Positions 44,133-52,122 of a stretch of DNA of 64,000 nucleotides are shown one piece after another. The DNA comes from Schaalia sp. JY-X169 (GTDB taxonomy: Bacteria > Actinomycetota > Actinomycetes > Actinomycetales > Actinomycetaceae). Numbering within the stretch: position 1 is the stretch's first letter; each line of letters begins with the position of its first letter. A model generated the notes under the pieces. It searched no databases and had not been told where the DNA came from. It saw only the letters and a program-made list of their open reading frames with translations. A program made the position numbers and the translations under genes. The DNA lies in NCBI RefSeq assembly GCF_014069575.1, contig NZ_CP059675.1:1860001-1924000 (forward strand), given 5' to 3'.

Positions 44133-44601
44133 CGCCCCTCCTAGGCACGTTGGGCTCAAAATGCAGGCACCAATGCCCACATTTGGTGCGAAATCTACGT
44201 TGCTTCACGGGTGATATCGAGGGCGATTTTCCCGCTCATTCAGCCATCTTGAGGCGCCTTCAGTAATGCAACAGGGTCTTGACCAGCGGGTTTGTTGCAG
44301 GCCGCACGGCGAGCACGGCACGACACATCTGCCCGACTTGGGCCCTTTGTCCCACCCGTACAGCATCTTTCACACATCTTTACCCACCCGTCTGGGACTA
44401 ACGGGCTAGGAAGCGGGGCAACTACCCACCCGTTTCACAGAATCGCCCCACCCGCCCTTGCCACAGACGGTGTTTCGTCGCAATTGCCACATTTCGCCCT
44501 CGACATCGCAACATTTCACCCGGGGTTGTGAACAATGGACAGAGCCCACCTGCGTGGGAGCCCCGGTTAGTCGGGGAAGAACTGAGAAGGGTTACACCGC
44601 T
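44133..44601. other. Divergent intergenic region between adhesin and lipoprotein
   Basis: 469 bp with no gene. It contains the four-box CCCACCCG array (44351-44454) and two small hairpins before the lipoprotein (CCCAC/GTGGG at 44545-44558 and CCCCG/CGGGG at 44561-44576). Promoter boxes for the adhesin could not be placed with confidence. Confidence 0.6.
44351..44454 (-). promoter_or_regulatory. Phased array of four CCCACCCG boxes (candidate regulator sites)
   Basis: Perfect boxes at 44351-44358, 44383-44390, 44425-44432 and 44447-44454, all in one orientation (CGGGTGGG on the adhesin coding strand). Start-to-start distances are 32, 42 and 22 bp, close to 3, 4 and 2 helical turns. The first three are followed by T. 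MalT-type activators bind directly repeated boxes in this way, and such regulators are encoded nearby. A matching array lies at 55220-55302. Confidence 0.65.
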
Positions 44602-45012
44602 ATGAAGAAGATTCTTGCCGCCGCTACCGCAACCGTCGCGATCCTGTCGATGGCTGCATGTTCGTCAGGGGGCGCGCAGAGCGGATCAGCCCAGACAGTG
44701 GATGAGGCGTGCTCGACCATCATGACCTCACTGGATGAGCTCAGCGCAGAGTTTGCTGACAAGACCGGGGAGTCCGCCGAAGAACTCGGCGAAATGTCGA
44801 TAGCAACCAAAAACAGCCTCAACGAGCTGGACAAGAAGATCACCAACGCCGAAGTCCGCGAGGTGTGGATGCCGATCTCCGAGCTCCAGGTGAAGGTAAT
44901 GGAAGCTGCAGCGGCCGAGGATCAGGAAGCCATCATGACTGCCTACACGGAACTGTCGGAGAAGACTCCGGCTTTCGCTGAGGTCTGCGCACCCGAGACG
45001 GCCCAGAGCTAG
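44602..45012 (+). CDS. Small secreted lipoprotein
   Basis: 136 residues starting MKKILAAATATVAIL with a lipobox (MAAC, lipidated Cys at 20), then a Ser/Gly linker and a mostly helical acidic domain with one Cys near each end (DEACST and EVCAP) that may pair. It should be anchored on the outer face of the membrane. I do not recognise a family. It diverges from the giant adhesin and shares the region with the CCCACCCG array, so it may be co-regulated. A GAGAAGG site lies about 12 nt before ATG 44602. Confidence 0.85.
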   Translation: MKKILAAATATVAILSMAACSSGGAQSGSAQTVDEACSTIMTSLDELSAEFADKTGESAEELGEMSIATKNSLNELDKKITNAEVREVWMPISELQVKVMEAAAAEDQEAIMTAYTELSEKTPAFAEVCAPETAQS

Positions 45013-45102
45013 GAGTCCGTCGGCGGTGGGTGCTGCCCCGCCACCTCCGCTCCGCTCCAACCGGAAGCGGGGCTGGCCCGCCACCTCCGGCGGCGCGAGT
45101 CC
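45013..45102. repeat. Direct repeat CCCGCCACCTCCG between convergent genes
   Basis: Two copies of CCCGCCACCTCCG (about 45038 and 45075) flank a GC-rich stretch that could fold. It may serve as a terminator for both flanking genes. Confidence 0.35.
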
Positions 45103-45519
45103 CTAACCCGCCGCCCAGGTGGGAATGCGCATAGTCAGGGCTTCAGTGAGGTCAATCTGCTCTCCGTCACGGCCCCCCTTCCCAAGGATCAGGGTTGGGG
45201 GCGACGGCTCTGGCTTTACGCCACGTAGGCGCTGAGCCAGCGTGAGTGGTGCGGTGAGGATGTAGAACTTTCCGTCCTCGTCCACCGCCACTGATTTGTC
45301 TGCCTTGAGATACCAGCCGCGATAAGGGGTTTTCGCCTGCTTTCCGTCGCCGGCCCTTACGTGGAGAGGTTCAGGTTCGAGGCCGGTGCGGCGAGCCGCA
45401 CTAATAAACAGTCTCAAGTATTCGGCGGCCTGAGCACTTTCGGTTGCTTCCCGCTCGCGGAGGCGGTCTGCCTGCAAACGAGCATTCTGGCGTCTTTGCT
45501 CTGCCCAAGTTGAGTCCAT
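45103..45519 (-). CDS. Conserved-looking hypothetical protein
   Basis: 138 soluble residues of unknown function. The first 50 are a charged helix (EQRRQNARLQADRLREREA). The rest is compact and mixed, with PYRGWYLKADKSVAVDEDGKFYIL as the most distinctive stretch. ATG 45519 is chosen over ATG 45525 because TACGCT on the minus strand ends exactly 6 nt before it. It diverges from the PAP2 phosphatase gene. Confidence 0.7.
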   Translation of the reverse strand: MDSTWAEQRRQNARLQADRLREREATESAQAAEYLRLFISAARRTGLEPEPLHVRAGDGKQAKTPYRGWYLKADKSVAVDEDGKFYILTAPLTLAQRLRGVKPEPSPPTLILGKGGRDGEQIDLTEALTMRIPTWAAG

Positions 45520-45525
45520 GCTCAT

Positions 45526-45531
45526 AGCGTA
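45526..45531 (-). promoter_or_regulatory. -10 box TACGCT for a leaderless start
   Basis: TACGCT on the minus strand, 6 nt before ATG 45519. Confidence 0.45.
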
Positions 45532-45580
45532 GTGGGAACTGAGTAAAGTTGGAGCAGCAAGAGCCAGGAAAGGAGCCGAC

Positions 45581-46567
45581 GTGAGCGCATCGCGGTACAG
45601 TTCGACCGAAACCTACTGGACACCACCGGTGACTCCGCCTGCTCTAACCACGTTGCGCAGCCAGATTGGGCGGCGGTGGGTATGGATGTCGGTCCTTTCC
45701 GTCCTCGTCTTCTTCGCAACCTACATCGGGTTGGTGCGAACTCACCTGGGCCAATACATGGAAAATGCGGCCCTGCTGGGGGCCCAGCAGGCAACCCAGG
45801 CGGAGGTCGCGGACGCCCTCGACAATCTGGATGTCATATCGGTGACGTCGCTTTGCGTAGTGATGGTGCTGTTGGTGATCCTGGGGGTGATTCGCAGGTC
45901 ATGGCGGATTGCGGCGGCGGGAATGTTCACACTTGGGGCATCTGCGGTGCTGGCTGAGGTGTTGAAGCGCTTTGTGCTGCCGAGGCCCGACCTGGCGGAC
46001 ATCTACCAGAACAACACACATAACTCGTTCCCCTCTGGTCACACCACGATTGCCATGTCGATTCTGGTTGCGCTGTTGCTGGTGGTTTCGTACCGCTGGC
46101 GTGGGCTTGTCATGCTGCTTGCACTGGGATGGGCGACGTCGATTGGCGCGGCCACTGTGACAGCGCGGTGGCATCGACTGTCCGACACAATCGGTGGGGA
46201 CATGATCGCGATTGGGATGGGCGCGCTGGTTGCGATGTGGCTGCTTGGGCACCATGCGATAGAGGAGAGGACGTCCAAGGTCTACCCCCTGCGCGTGGTG
46301 TACGTGGTTTTCCTGGTGGTTGTTGGGGTTGGGTCGCTTGCCGTGGGTTTGATGTTGGGCATCGGGACGATGGCGAACTTTGGCGTGTTGCAGGAGGTCG
46401 CGACGTCGTACTCCACGGGCGTTCCGGCGCAGCTCACAGCGCATTTGGACCCGGTCTTTAACGACAATATGTACCTGGCGGCACAGTCGCTGGCACTGGG
46501 GTTGTCGACGCTGTCGGCGCTGTGGTTTTGGGCGACGTTCTACAGGTTGGGGACGGCGGCGCCGTAG
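45581..46567 (+). CDS. PAP2-family membrane phosphatase
   Basis: A 328-residue integral membrane phosphatase of the phosphatidic acid phosphatase type 2 family, acting on lipid phosphates or undecaprenyl pyrophosphate. The three catalytic motifs are present: KRFVLPRPD, SFPSGHTT and RWHRLSDTIGGD. About seven hydrophobic segments are visible, two of them after the motifs (about 232-255 and 295-318). GTG 45581 has AAAGGAG 7 nt upstream. The exact lipid substrate is not known. Confidence 0.92.
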   Translation: MSASRYSSTETYWTPPVTPPALTTLRSQIGRRWVWMSVLSVLVFFATYIGLVRTHLGQYMENAALLGAQQATQAEVADALDNLDVISVTSLCVVMVLLVILGVIRRSWRIAAAGMFTLGASAVLAEVLKRFVLPRPDLADIYQNNTHNSFPSGHTTIAMSILVALLLVVSYRWRGLVMLLALGWATSIGAATVTARWHRLSDTIGGDMIAIGMGALVAMWLLGHHAIEERTSKVYPLRVVYVVFLVVVGVGSLAVGLMLGIGTMANFGVLQEVATSYSTGVPAQLTAHLDPVFNDNMYLAAQSLALGLSTLSALWFWATFYRLGTAAP

Positions 46568-46635
46568 TCAGCCACCGGCCCTTGTCCCCTGCCCGCCCCA
46601 CTCGCACCGTCAGCCCCACTCGCACTCGCCCCCGG

Positions 46636-46772
46636 CGCTACCCCATGTCATAAGGGTGCGCGTTACGCCTAACGGAGCGCGCTTGGCTTGCATAACGGTG
46701 TGATTCAAGGGCAAATGGGGCCAAACTCGCTCCGTTAGGCGTAACCCGCTCCGTAAGGAATAACCGGCTCCG
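46636..46772 (+). repeat. Long palindrome, family B copy 2
   Basis: 24-nt arms (46663-46686 and 46721-46744) with two mismatches and a 34-nt loop (46687-46720) holding GCATAACGGTGTGATTC. The loop matches the copy at 1214-1247 at 30 of 34 positions, and similarity continues on both sides of the arms. Confidence 0.88.
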
Positions 46773-46900
46773 GAATACTTGGGTGCCCTGCGCGGCACAA
46801 CAGTCAAAGGCCCCAATCTTCCAACCCAGACTCACAGGCAGGCTGACCCACGCGGGCCGACCACCAATGCATCAAACTCTCCGATTGCGCTTTCGCCCTC

Positions 46901-47001
46901 GGTCCCCCGGCGGCCCTTTGGTCCCCCGCAGGTCACATCTGGCATTCGCAGGGACCTGTTTCCTTACCTGTACAGCTCCGAGGACGCTGTGGGGGACCAG
47001 G
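46901..47001 (+). repeat. GGTCCCC-bounded intergenic repeat, copy F3
   Basis: Starts with two GGTCCCCC copies (46901 and 46920) and ends AGCTCCGAGGAC (46974-46985) then GGGGGACC. Nearly the same length as copy F2. Confidence 0.7.
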
Positions 47002-47084
47002 CGGAGTTCACCAGGTTCCCGGCACGCGTAGTCAACACGTTGTAGAAGGGGAATGGACGTCCCTCGGTCTATGCCTTCGCCCTC

Positions 47085-47167
47085 GGTCCCTCAGACGCAC
47101 CTTTGTCCCCCGCAAGTGGAAAAAGCAACCCAGGAACGTCTGGAATCTCCCCTCCGGGGGACCAAGG
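47085..47167 (+). repeat. GGTCCCC-bounded intergenic repeat, degenerate copy F4
   Basis: Starts GGTCCCTCAG then TTGTCCCCCG, and ends CCGGGGGACCAAGG. The AGCTCCGAGGAC element is missing. Confidence 0.5.
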
Positions 47168-47427
47168 CACCTCTGAGGAACCGAGGCGGACCTCCGTAGG
47201 TGCCGTGCACGTCGGGAGCGTGCGGTGACTTTGGGGTTGGGGGCATGGCGGACGCGGCGGCGGGGACGAGGTCGCGGCAGGCGGGGCGGCAGTTTCGGAG
47301 GCGCTCCCGCGGCGGGCGCGGCGGCGGGCGCCGGTCAGCGCGGCGGACGCCGGTCAGGGCGGCCTGGGCAGAGCGGGGAAACCACAAAAGGCGGCGGGGG
47401 CGCCGTCAGGGTGGAAGCTGGGACCGC

Positions 47428-48996
47428 CTACAGCACCCACACCAGCGGCACCAGCAAGATTTTCACCAGAATCGCCAGGGCGAACAGCACCGAGTACGCG
47501 CTCTCGATCCGCTCATCGCGCACCCGGGCATCAGCCGCCTGGAACACGGCGGGCTGCCCCAGGAACCCAGCGACTCCCCCGGCTGTGCGTGCCGCGGACA
47601 TTCCTCCCAGCCACCCGGCAACCACCATCACCACGCAACCCACGATCGCAACGATCAGCGCGCACAGCAGTGCCTTCACCCCCAAAGGCCCACGCAGCAG
47701 TTCCGCCACCTGCGGACCCGCCGACAACCCCAACGCCGAGAGAAACAACAGCATCCCTAGGTGCCTAACCGTTAGGTTCACCGATTCCGGCATCGACCAC
47801 ACCAGCGGCCCAGTTCGACGCAGGGCCCCAAGAATCAGTCCGACCAGCAGCGGTCCCGCCGCAGCCCCCAACTGGAACATCTGTCCGCCGGGTAGCGGCA
47901 GTGACACCATTCCGGCCAGAATCCCCAGAACCAGTCCCACCCCGATCGAGAGTGAGTCAAGCTCCGCAATCGACCTCTGCGAATCCCCTAGGTACTTCTT
48001 CACCGCGCCAAGTTCGCTGGCCGGCGCCACCACCGCCAAGATGTCGCCTGCCTGCAACGCCAGATCCTCACGCGCCAACAGGTCCAAGTCCCCGCGTCGC
48101 ACCCGCGTCACCACTGCGCCGTATTGCGCGGGCAGTTGCAGATCGGCGACACTTCGACCGGGCAGGGAGTCGTTGGAGAGCACAATCCGCTCAAACACCA
48201 CTTCGGAACGATCATCCGCCAGGTGCCCCGGGACCGGAACACCGATTTCTTCGAGGACGTGTTCGGGACCACCGGGCTCGCCGACAACGACCACTTCGTC
48301 GCCCTCGCGCAACTCTTCACCGGGGACTAGGACCCGCGTCTTCCCCTCACGCTTGACGTAGGAGAACCGCACGGTCTGGTCCGCCCACTCGGGAATATCC
48401 TTGGGCTGGATCGTCTCCGTCACCCGCACCGTCAGTGCATGCAAACCACGTCCGGCCAGCGGTGGAGTGTCCTTCTTCCCAGTCCACGACAGCCCCGCGA
48501 TCAGTGTCACGACAACGATCCCCACCAGGACACCAACCGGATACCCCGTCGAGTACCCCACCGCCGGGTCCGTCCCCCCAACCATGCGCGTTGCCGCATC
48601 CAACGCCGGAGCAGCAGTCAGGGCGCCCGTAAACAGGCCGGTGCTGAGCCCGCTCGGCAACCCCAGCGCACCACCAACCACTCCCGCAACAATCGCGCCG
48701 AGGACGCTGGCGACAACCGCGCCGACCATCAGCGGCACGTTCGACCGCAGCGCCTTCCCCACCGTCGCACCCGACGCAATCCCCACGGTATAAACAAACA
48801 GCGCCAGCCCCACCTGTTGGACGAGGCCGAACCCCTCAGACAGTTCCGGGTTGGCCGCAGAAACAATCAGGGCAACAAACAAGGCACCCGCTGCTCCCAG
48901 ACGAATGGGGCCAATGCGGATGGCTCCGACCGCCGCCCCGAGCGCCACAACTAGAAACAGCGTGAGCAGGGGCTGGCCAACCAGAATTTCTGTCAT
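47428..48996 (-). CDS. AspT/YidE-YbjL family transporter with TrkA-C domains
   Basis: A 522-residue membrane transporter of the aspartate:alanine exchanger (AAE) family. Two homologous membrane halves of five to six helices each (about 1-165 and 355-522) flank a cytoplasmic region with two RCK_C-like domains (about 185-340; LVPGEELREGDEVVVVGEP). The second half starts with LVLGILAGMVSLPLPGG, a family pattern. The substrate is unknown; in AspT it is aspartate and alanine. A minus-strand TATCCT lies 6 nt before ATG 48996. It is convergent with the PAP2 gene across a repeat island. Confidence 0.9.
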   Translation of the reverse strand: MTEILVGQPLLTLFLVVALGAAVGAIRIGPIRLGAAGALFVALIVSAANPELSEGFGLVQQVGLALFVYTVGIASGATVGKALRSNVPLMVGAVVASVLGAIVAGVVGGALGLPSGLSTGLFTGALTAAPALDAATRMVGGTDPAVGYSTGYPVGVLVGIVVVTLIAGLSWTGKKDTPPLAGRGLHALTVRVTETIQPKDIPEWADQTVRFSYVKREGKTRVLVPGEELREGDEVVVVGEPGGPEHVLEEIGVPVPGHLADDRSEVVFERIVLSNDSLPGRSVADLQLPAQYGAVVTRVRRGDLDLLAREDLALQAGDILAVVAPASELGAVKKYLGDSQRSIAELDSLSIGVGLVLGILAGMVSLPLPGGQMFQLGAAAGPLLVGLILGALRRTGPLVWSMPESVNLTVRHLGMLLFLSALGLSAGPQVAELLRGPLGVKALLCALIVAIVGCVVMVVAGWLGGMSAARTAGGVAGFLGQPAVFQAADARVRDERIESAYSVLFALAILVKILLVPLVWVL

Positions 48997-49002
48997 ACCT
49001 CA

Positions 49003-49008
49003 AGGATA
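49003..49008 (-). promoter_or_regulatory. -10 box TATCCT for a leaderless start
   Basis: TATCCT on the minus strand, 6 nt before ATG 48996. Confidence 0.45.
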
Positions 49009-49044
49009 GGCCGCCCGCCGTGGGGCTTGTGTATACGTTGAACC

Positions 49045-49701
49045 TCAGGCGCCCTCGTCCACCACAACGTCGTCCATGTCGATGATGGTCGGCCCGCCCG
49101 CCGTCGCGAAATCGATGTCAACCGGAATCTCCGCGTCCCCAAAAGCTCCGTAAACGGACTCAACTATCCCTTTGCCGAGGGCGTTCCCCGCAATCCCGCC
49201 GCCCGCCACACCCGCAGCCATGACAAACCAGGTGCGCGGATCTGTCGGCAAACCCACTGCCGGCCGCGCAAACCGGGCAAGATTCTCTATCAACATCTGC
49301 CCGATGGGAAGCGCTGCGCTGGCCATGAGCGCATTGCGCACCGCGTCCTGCACGCGGGGGTCAGCCGTGGAAAGTCCCCGCACGCGCGCGTGACCAAGAA
49401 TGTACAGCGCTGTGAACGACAGCAGGCTCACCGAAGCCGCCCGGTTTATCGCCCTGGTGGGGATCTTCAGGTTCTTCCGCGCTGTGGTGCCAACCCCCTT
49501 AGCAACCCCAGTCCCTGCCGCGACGGTGAGGAAGGCAACGTCAAGCCTTCGCAGGGCCTTCTGCCCGTCATTCGTCCCCACACTGAGCCGCTTGAGGAAC
49601 TTATCCACGCGGCGCTCATGCTTGGCGAGCAGGTTGCCAACCATGTATGCAACCTCATCTTCAAGGGATCTGCCCGAGGACGAAAACAAAGGTTCTGTCA
49701 T
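49045..49701 (-). CDS. Hypothetical protein with Gly/Ala-rich hydrophobic stretches
   Basis: 218 residues of unknown function. A charged N-terminal helix region (about 1-60) is followed by hydrophobic, Gly/Ala-rich stretches (LTVAAGTGVAKGVG, LSFTALYILGHARV and MAAGVAGGGIAGNALGKGI) that may touch or enter the membrane. The tail is very acidic (IIDMDDVVVDEGA). It vaguely resembles EcsC-type proteins, but I do not make that call. ATG 49701 is preferred to the upstream frame because TAGGGT lies 7 nt before it. Confidence 0.7.
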   Translation of the reverse strand: MTEPLFSSSGRSLEDEVAYMVGNLLAKHERRVDKFLKRLSVGTNDGQKALRRLDVAFLTVAAGTGVAKGVGTTARKNLKIPTRAINRAASVSLLSFTALYILGHARVRGLSTADPRVQDAVRNALMASAALPIGQMLIENLARFARPAVGLPTDPRTWFVMAAGVAGGGIAGNALGKGIVESVYGAFGDAEIPVDIDFATAGGPTIIDMDDVVVDEGA

Positions 49702-49708
49702 GCCTTCG

Positions 49709-49714
49709 ACCCTA
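49709..49714 (-). promoter_or_regulatory. -10 box TAGGGT for a leaderless start
   Basis: TAGGGT on the minus strand, 7 nt before ATG 49701. Confidence 0.4.
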
Positions 49715-49804
49715 CAACGAACCTCCGACACAACGCGGAGAACAAGCTAAAGTTGAGGGAAACCGCCACCTAGGCAGACGAGCCCCACCCGCAGAGGACC
49801 AGCA

Positions 49805-50773
49805 ATGACCCTTGCCCCAACCACTCCGACCCCCAAGTCGCAGAAGTGGTGGCAGAAGCGCCCCGCCAAGATCCTCATTGCAGTGCTCTTCGTTGCCATC
49901 GTGGTCTTCGTGGTCTCCCGCTCGATCAAACCAGAAGAGTTTGAAAGAGCCTTCAAGGACATGCAGCCGCTGTGGTTCATTGCGGCCTTCGCGATCGGGA
50001 CTCTCACATGGGTTGGCGCCGCGATCCCCATGAAGGTGTTTGCCCCCATCAAGGTCCCGTTCCGCGACGCCCTCCTCACTCAGGTGGCGTCGTCTTTCGT
50101 GGGGGTTGTCGCACCGGCGGGGCTGGGCGCCCTCGCCCTCAGCATCCGTTTCCTAACGAAACGAGGAATGCAGACGTCCCAGGCCGTCGCCACCATGATC
50201 CTCATGGAACTGTCCCAGTTCCTCACCTCTTTCATCCTGGTACTCGCCGCAATTTTCCTGGTGGGTGTGGACCCAGACATCAAGATCCCCTGGCACATCG
50301 TCGGTTGGGTTGCTTTCGGGGTGCTCGTAGTGGCGCTTCTAGCTCTCGCAATCCCCCAGTCCCGCAAGTGGATCTTCACGCAGGTCAAGTCGGTATGGAC
50401 GAAGGCCTACCCGCAGGCCGTCTGGGCTTTCAAGCACCCCAAGTCACTGGGTTTAGCGATGTTTGGCGCCCTGCTGCAGACCCTGTCCTTCGCCGGGGCC
50501 TTCATGTTTTCCCTACTCGCCTTCGGCGCCACGGTCGACTTCTGGAAGGTGGGGGCCGCCTACCTCGTCAGCAACACGCTTGGCTCCATGATCCCCGTTC
50601 CCGGCGGCGTCGGCTCGATCGAAGCCACACTAACCGTCGGCATGACCGCAATAGGTGTTTCCGCTGCCGTCGCGCTCAGCGCAGCCGTCACCTTCCGTCT
50701 GGCCACCTTCTACCTGCAGATTCCCATCGGCTGGGTCGCCTTTGAGCACATGCAGCGCAAGAAGATGATCTAG
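49805..50773 (+). CDS. YbhN/LPG-synthase-TM-domain membrane protein
   Basis: A 322-residue integral membrane protein of the UPF0104 family, related to the flippase domain of lysylphosphatidylglycerol synthase. About eight hydrophobic segments are seen. Family signatures: SSFVGVVAPAGLGALALSIRF and NTLGSMIPVPGGVGSIEATLT. No aminoacyl-transferase domain is attached, so it may only move a lipid. It ends 4 bp into the convergent plsC-like gene. An AGAGGA site precedes ATG 49805; a single CCCACCCG also lies just upstream and is probably chance. Confidence 0.9.
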   Translation: MTLAPTTPTPKSQKWWQKRPAKILIAVLFVAIVVFVVSRSIKPEEFERAFKDMQPLWFIAAFAIGTLTWVGAAIPMKVFAPIKVPFRDALLTQVASSFVGVVAPAGLGALALSIRFLTKRGMQTSQAVATMILMELSQFLTSFILVLAAIFLVGVDPDIKIPWHIVGWVAFGVLVVALLALAIPQSRKWIFTQVKSVWTKAYPQAVWAFKHPKSLGLAMFGALLQTLSFAGAFMFSLLAFGATVDFWKVGAAYLVSNTLGSMIPVPGGVGSIEATLTVGMTAIGVSAAVALSAAVTFRLATFYLQIPIGWVAFEHMQRKKMI

Positions 50774-51351
50774 GCGCCCTCGTCCTCAAGACTGATCCGC
50801 ACCGCACTTTCCAGCCCGGGTCGGAATCCCTTCTTCCCATCGTAGAACGCCCGCAAAACGTCCATGTCCGCCACCACGTTTCCACTGGGGACGAGGGCGG
50901 GGCCGAGCCCCATCGTCTTTGTCGTGGAATCAATGAACCCCGGCACGATCGGCAACCCCGCGTCCCGCGCAATGCGGTAGAAGCCGGACTTCCAGTGGTC
51001 AGTCTTCTTGCGCGTCCCCTCAGGGGCCAGAATGAGGACTGCCCCGGGGGTCGCTGCCAGCTCTTCACTGAGTGCCTTCGCCATTCCCTGCGGCGCATCC
51101 CGGTTGACGGGAATGCCGCCGAGCCACCGCGGCACGAACCCCAACGGGTTATCAAATGCCTGGGATTTGCCGAGCCACCGCACTGGGATCCCTGCTTTCC
51201 AAGTGATGGCGAGCATCGCGGCAAAGTCCCAGTTCGAGGTGTGGGGCGCTCCGATGAAGACGGCGCCGTCTTTGGGCCACCCCTCTTCAATGTCGAACCG
51301 GTAGCCTGCGAGACGCGTGGCAAGCGAAGCTATTGAAGATTTGAAGGTCAT
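50770..51351 (-). CDS. 1-acyl-glycerol-3-phosphate acyltransferase-like (PlsC family)
   Basis: A 193-residue acyltransferase with the catalytic HX4D motif (PHTSNWD) and the substrate motif APEGTRKKTDHWKSG. It is short and lacks an N-terminal membrane helix. It probably acylates lysophosphatidic acid or a related lipid using acyl groups from FAS-I. It is last in a minus-strand run after the peroxiredoxin and VIT1-like genes (26-bp gap). Some members of this branch act on other glycolipids. Confidence 0.88.
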   Translation of the reverse strand: MTFKSSIASLATRLAGYRFDIEEGWPKDGAVFIGAPHTSNWDFAAMLAITWKAGIPVRWLGKSQAFDNPLGFVPRWLGGIPVNRDAPQGMAKALSEELAATPGAVLILAPEGTRKKTDHWKSGFYRIARDAGLPIVPGFIDSTTKTMGLGPALVPSGNVVADMDVLRAFYDGKKGFRPGLESAVRISLEDEGA

Positions 51352-51377
51352 TTTGACATCCTAGATCCGCGACGGGA

Positions 51378-52115
51378 TCAGAATGTCACCAAAGTGCCTG
51401 CAAGTGTCGAGATTCCCAAGATCGTCACGCCCACCAGCACGGTGCGGGCCATGGCGCGCCACGCCGATGTGTGTTCAACGAGGTGACCGATCCACCCGGA
51501 GATGCCGAGGGCGATCACCACCGCCGCCACCGTGACTTCGCCGCGGATGTCCCAGGGCAGGATCAGCAGGAACAGCAGTGGCAGCACCGATCCGACTAGG
51601 AACACCAGGGCGGCCAACCCTGCACGCTGCCACGGCCACCATTTCCCGTGAATGCTATCGAGGCCATACTCTGCATCGAGCTGCGCTGTGAGCGCGTCCT
51701 TCGCCATCAGTTCCGTGGCGACGGCGCGGCTGAGGTCGGCTGACAGCCCCTTGTCCATATATATAGCGACCAGTTCGTCAAACTCTTCGTCGGGGGTAGC
51801 GAGAAGCGCCGCGCTCTCCCGCTCCACGATCCTTAGCTGCGATTGCCGTTCAGACTCTGACTCGCTGTACTGGCTGGCCCCACTACCGACCATGCCGATC
51901 GCGATTAGTGCGAGGACGCCCGTGACCGCCTCCTGACCTGTCGCACCTGCCGTGAGGAGGCCCTGCACGATGGCGGCTGAAGAGATGATGCCATCGTTAC
52001 CGACAGACATCAGCTCCCGCCATTGCGCGTCCTCGGACGGGTTCCACCGATTTGCGTCACGGCGATGGGTGCGCAGGTACTCGAACGGGTCCCACCGCGA
52101 CTTCGAGGCTGTCAC
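51378..52115 (-). CDS. VIT1/CCC1-family transporter
   Basis: A 245-residue member of the vacuolar iron transporter family, proposed to move iron or manganese. Seen: VGNDGIISSAAIVQGL in the first helix, MVGSGASQYSESESERQ with the conserved acidic cytoplasmic extension, a helical charged domain (about 95-150), and three C-terminal membrane segments. The start is GTG 52115, 7 bp after the peroxiredoxin stop, so the two are co-transcribed. Pairing with a peroxide-removing enzyme fits metal and oxidative stress control; this is inference. Confidence 0.88.
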   Translation of the reverse strand: MTASKSRWDPFEYLRTHRRDANRWNPSEDAQWRELMSVGNDGIISSAAIVQGLLTAGATGQEAVTGVLALIAIGMVGSGASQYSESESERQSQLRIVERESAALLATPDEEFDELVAIYMDKGLSADLSRAVATELMAKDALTAQLDAEYGLDSIHGKWWPWQRAGLAALVFLVGSVLPLLFLLILPWDIRGEVTVAAVVIALGISGWIGHLVEHTSAWRAMARTVLVGVTILGISTLAGTLVTF

Positions 52116-52122
52116 GACAGGG

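Larger units (their letters stand above)
46568..47427. other. Gene-free repeat island between the phosphatase and the transporter
   Basis: 860 bp between convergent genes. It holds a family B palindrome and two GGTCCCC-bounded repeats. 47205-47427 is very G-rich, with many GGCGG runs and no recognisable gene; its open frames match nothing. Confidence 0.65.

Noticed and set aside
44351-44454. Match to the Escherichia coli MalT box
   Set aside because: The MalT box is GGGGAKGAGG; CGGGTGGG differs, so the boxes are proposed as a different motif of similar arrangement.
47205-47427. A coding region in the GGCGG-rich stretch
   Set aside because: All frames give low-complexity Arg/Gly/Ala sequence without start signals or family likeness.
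47225-48361. A 378-residue plus-strand open frame rich in Arg, Ser and Thr
   Set aside because: It is antisense to the AspT/YidE-like transporter, which has clear family motifs and a -10 box.
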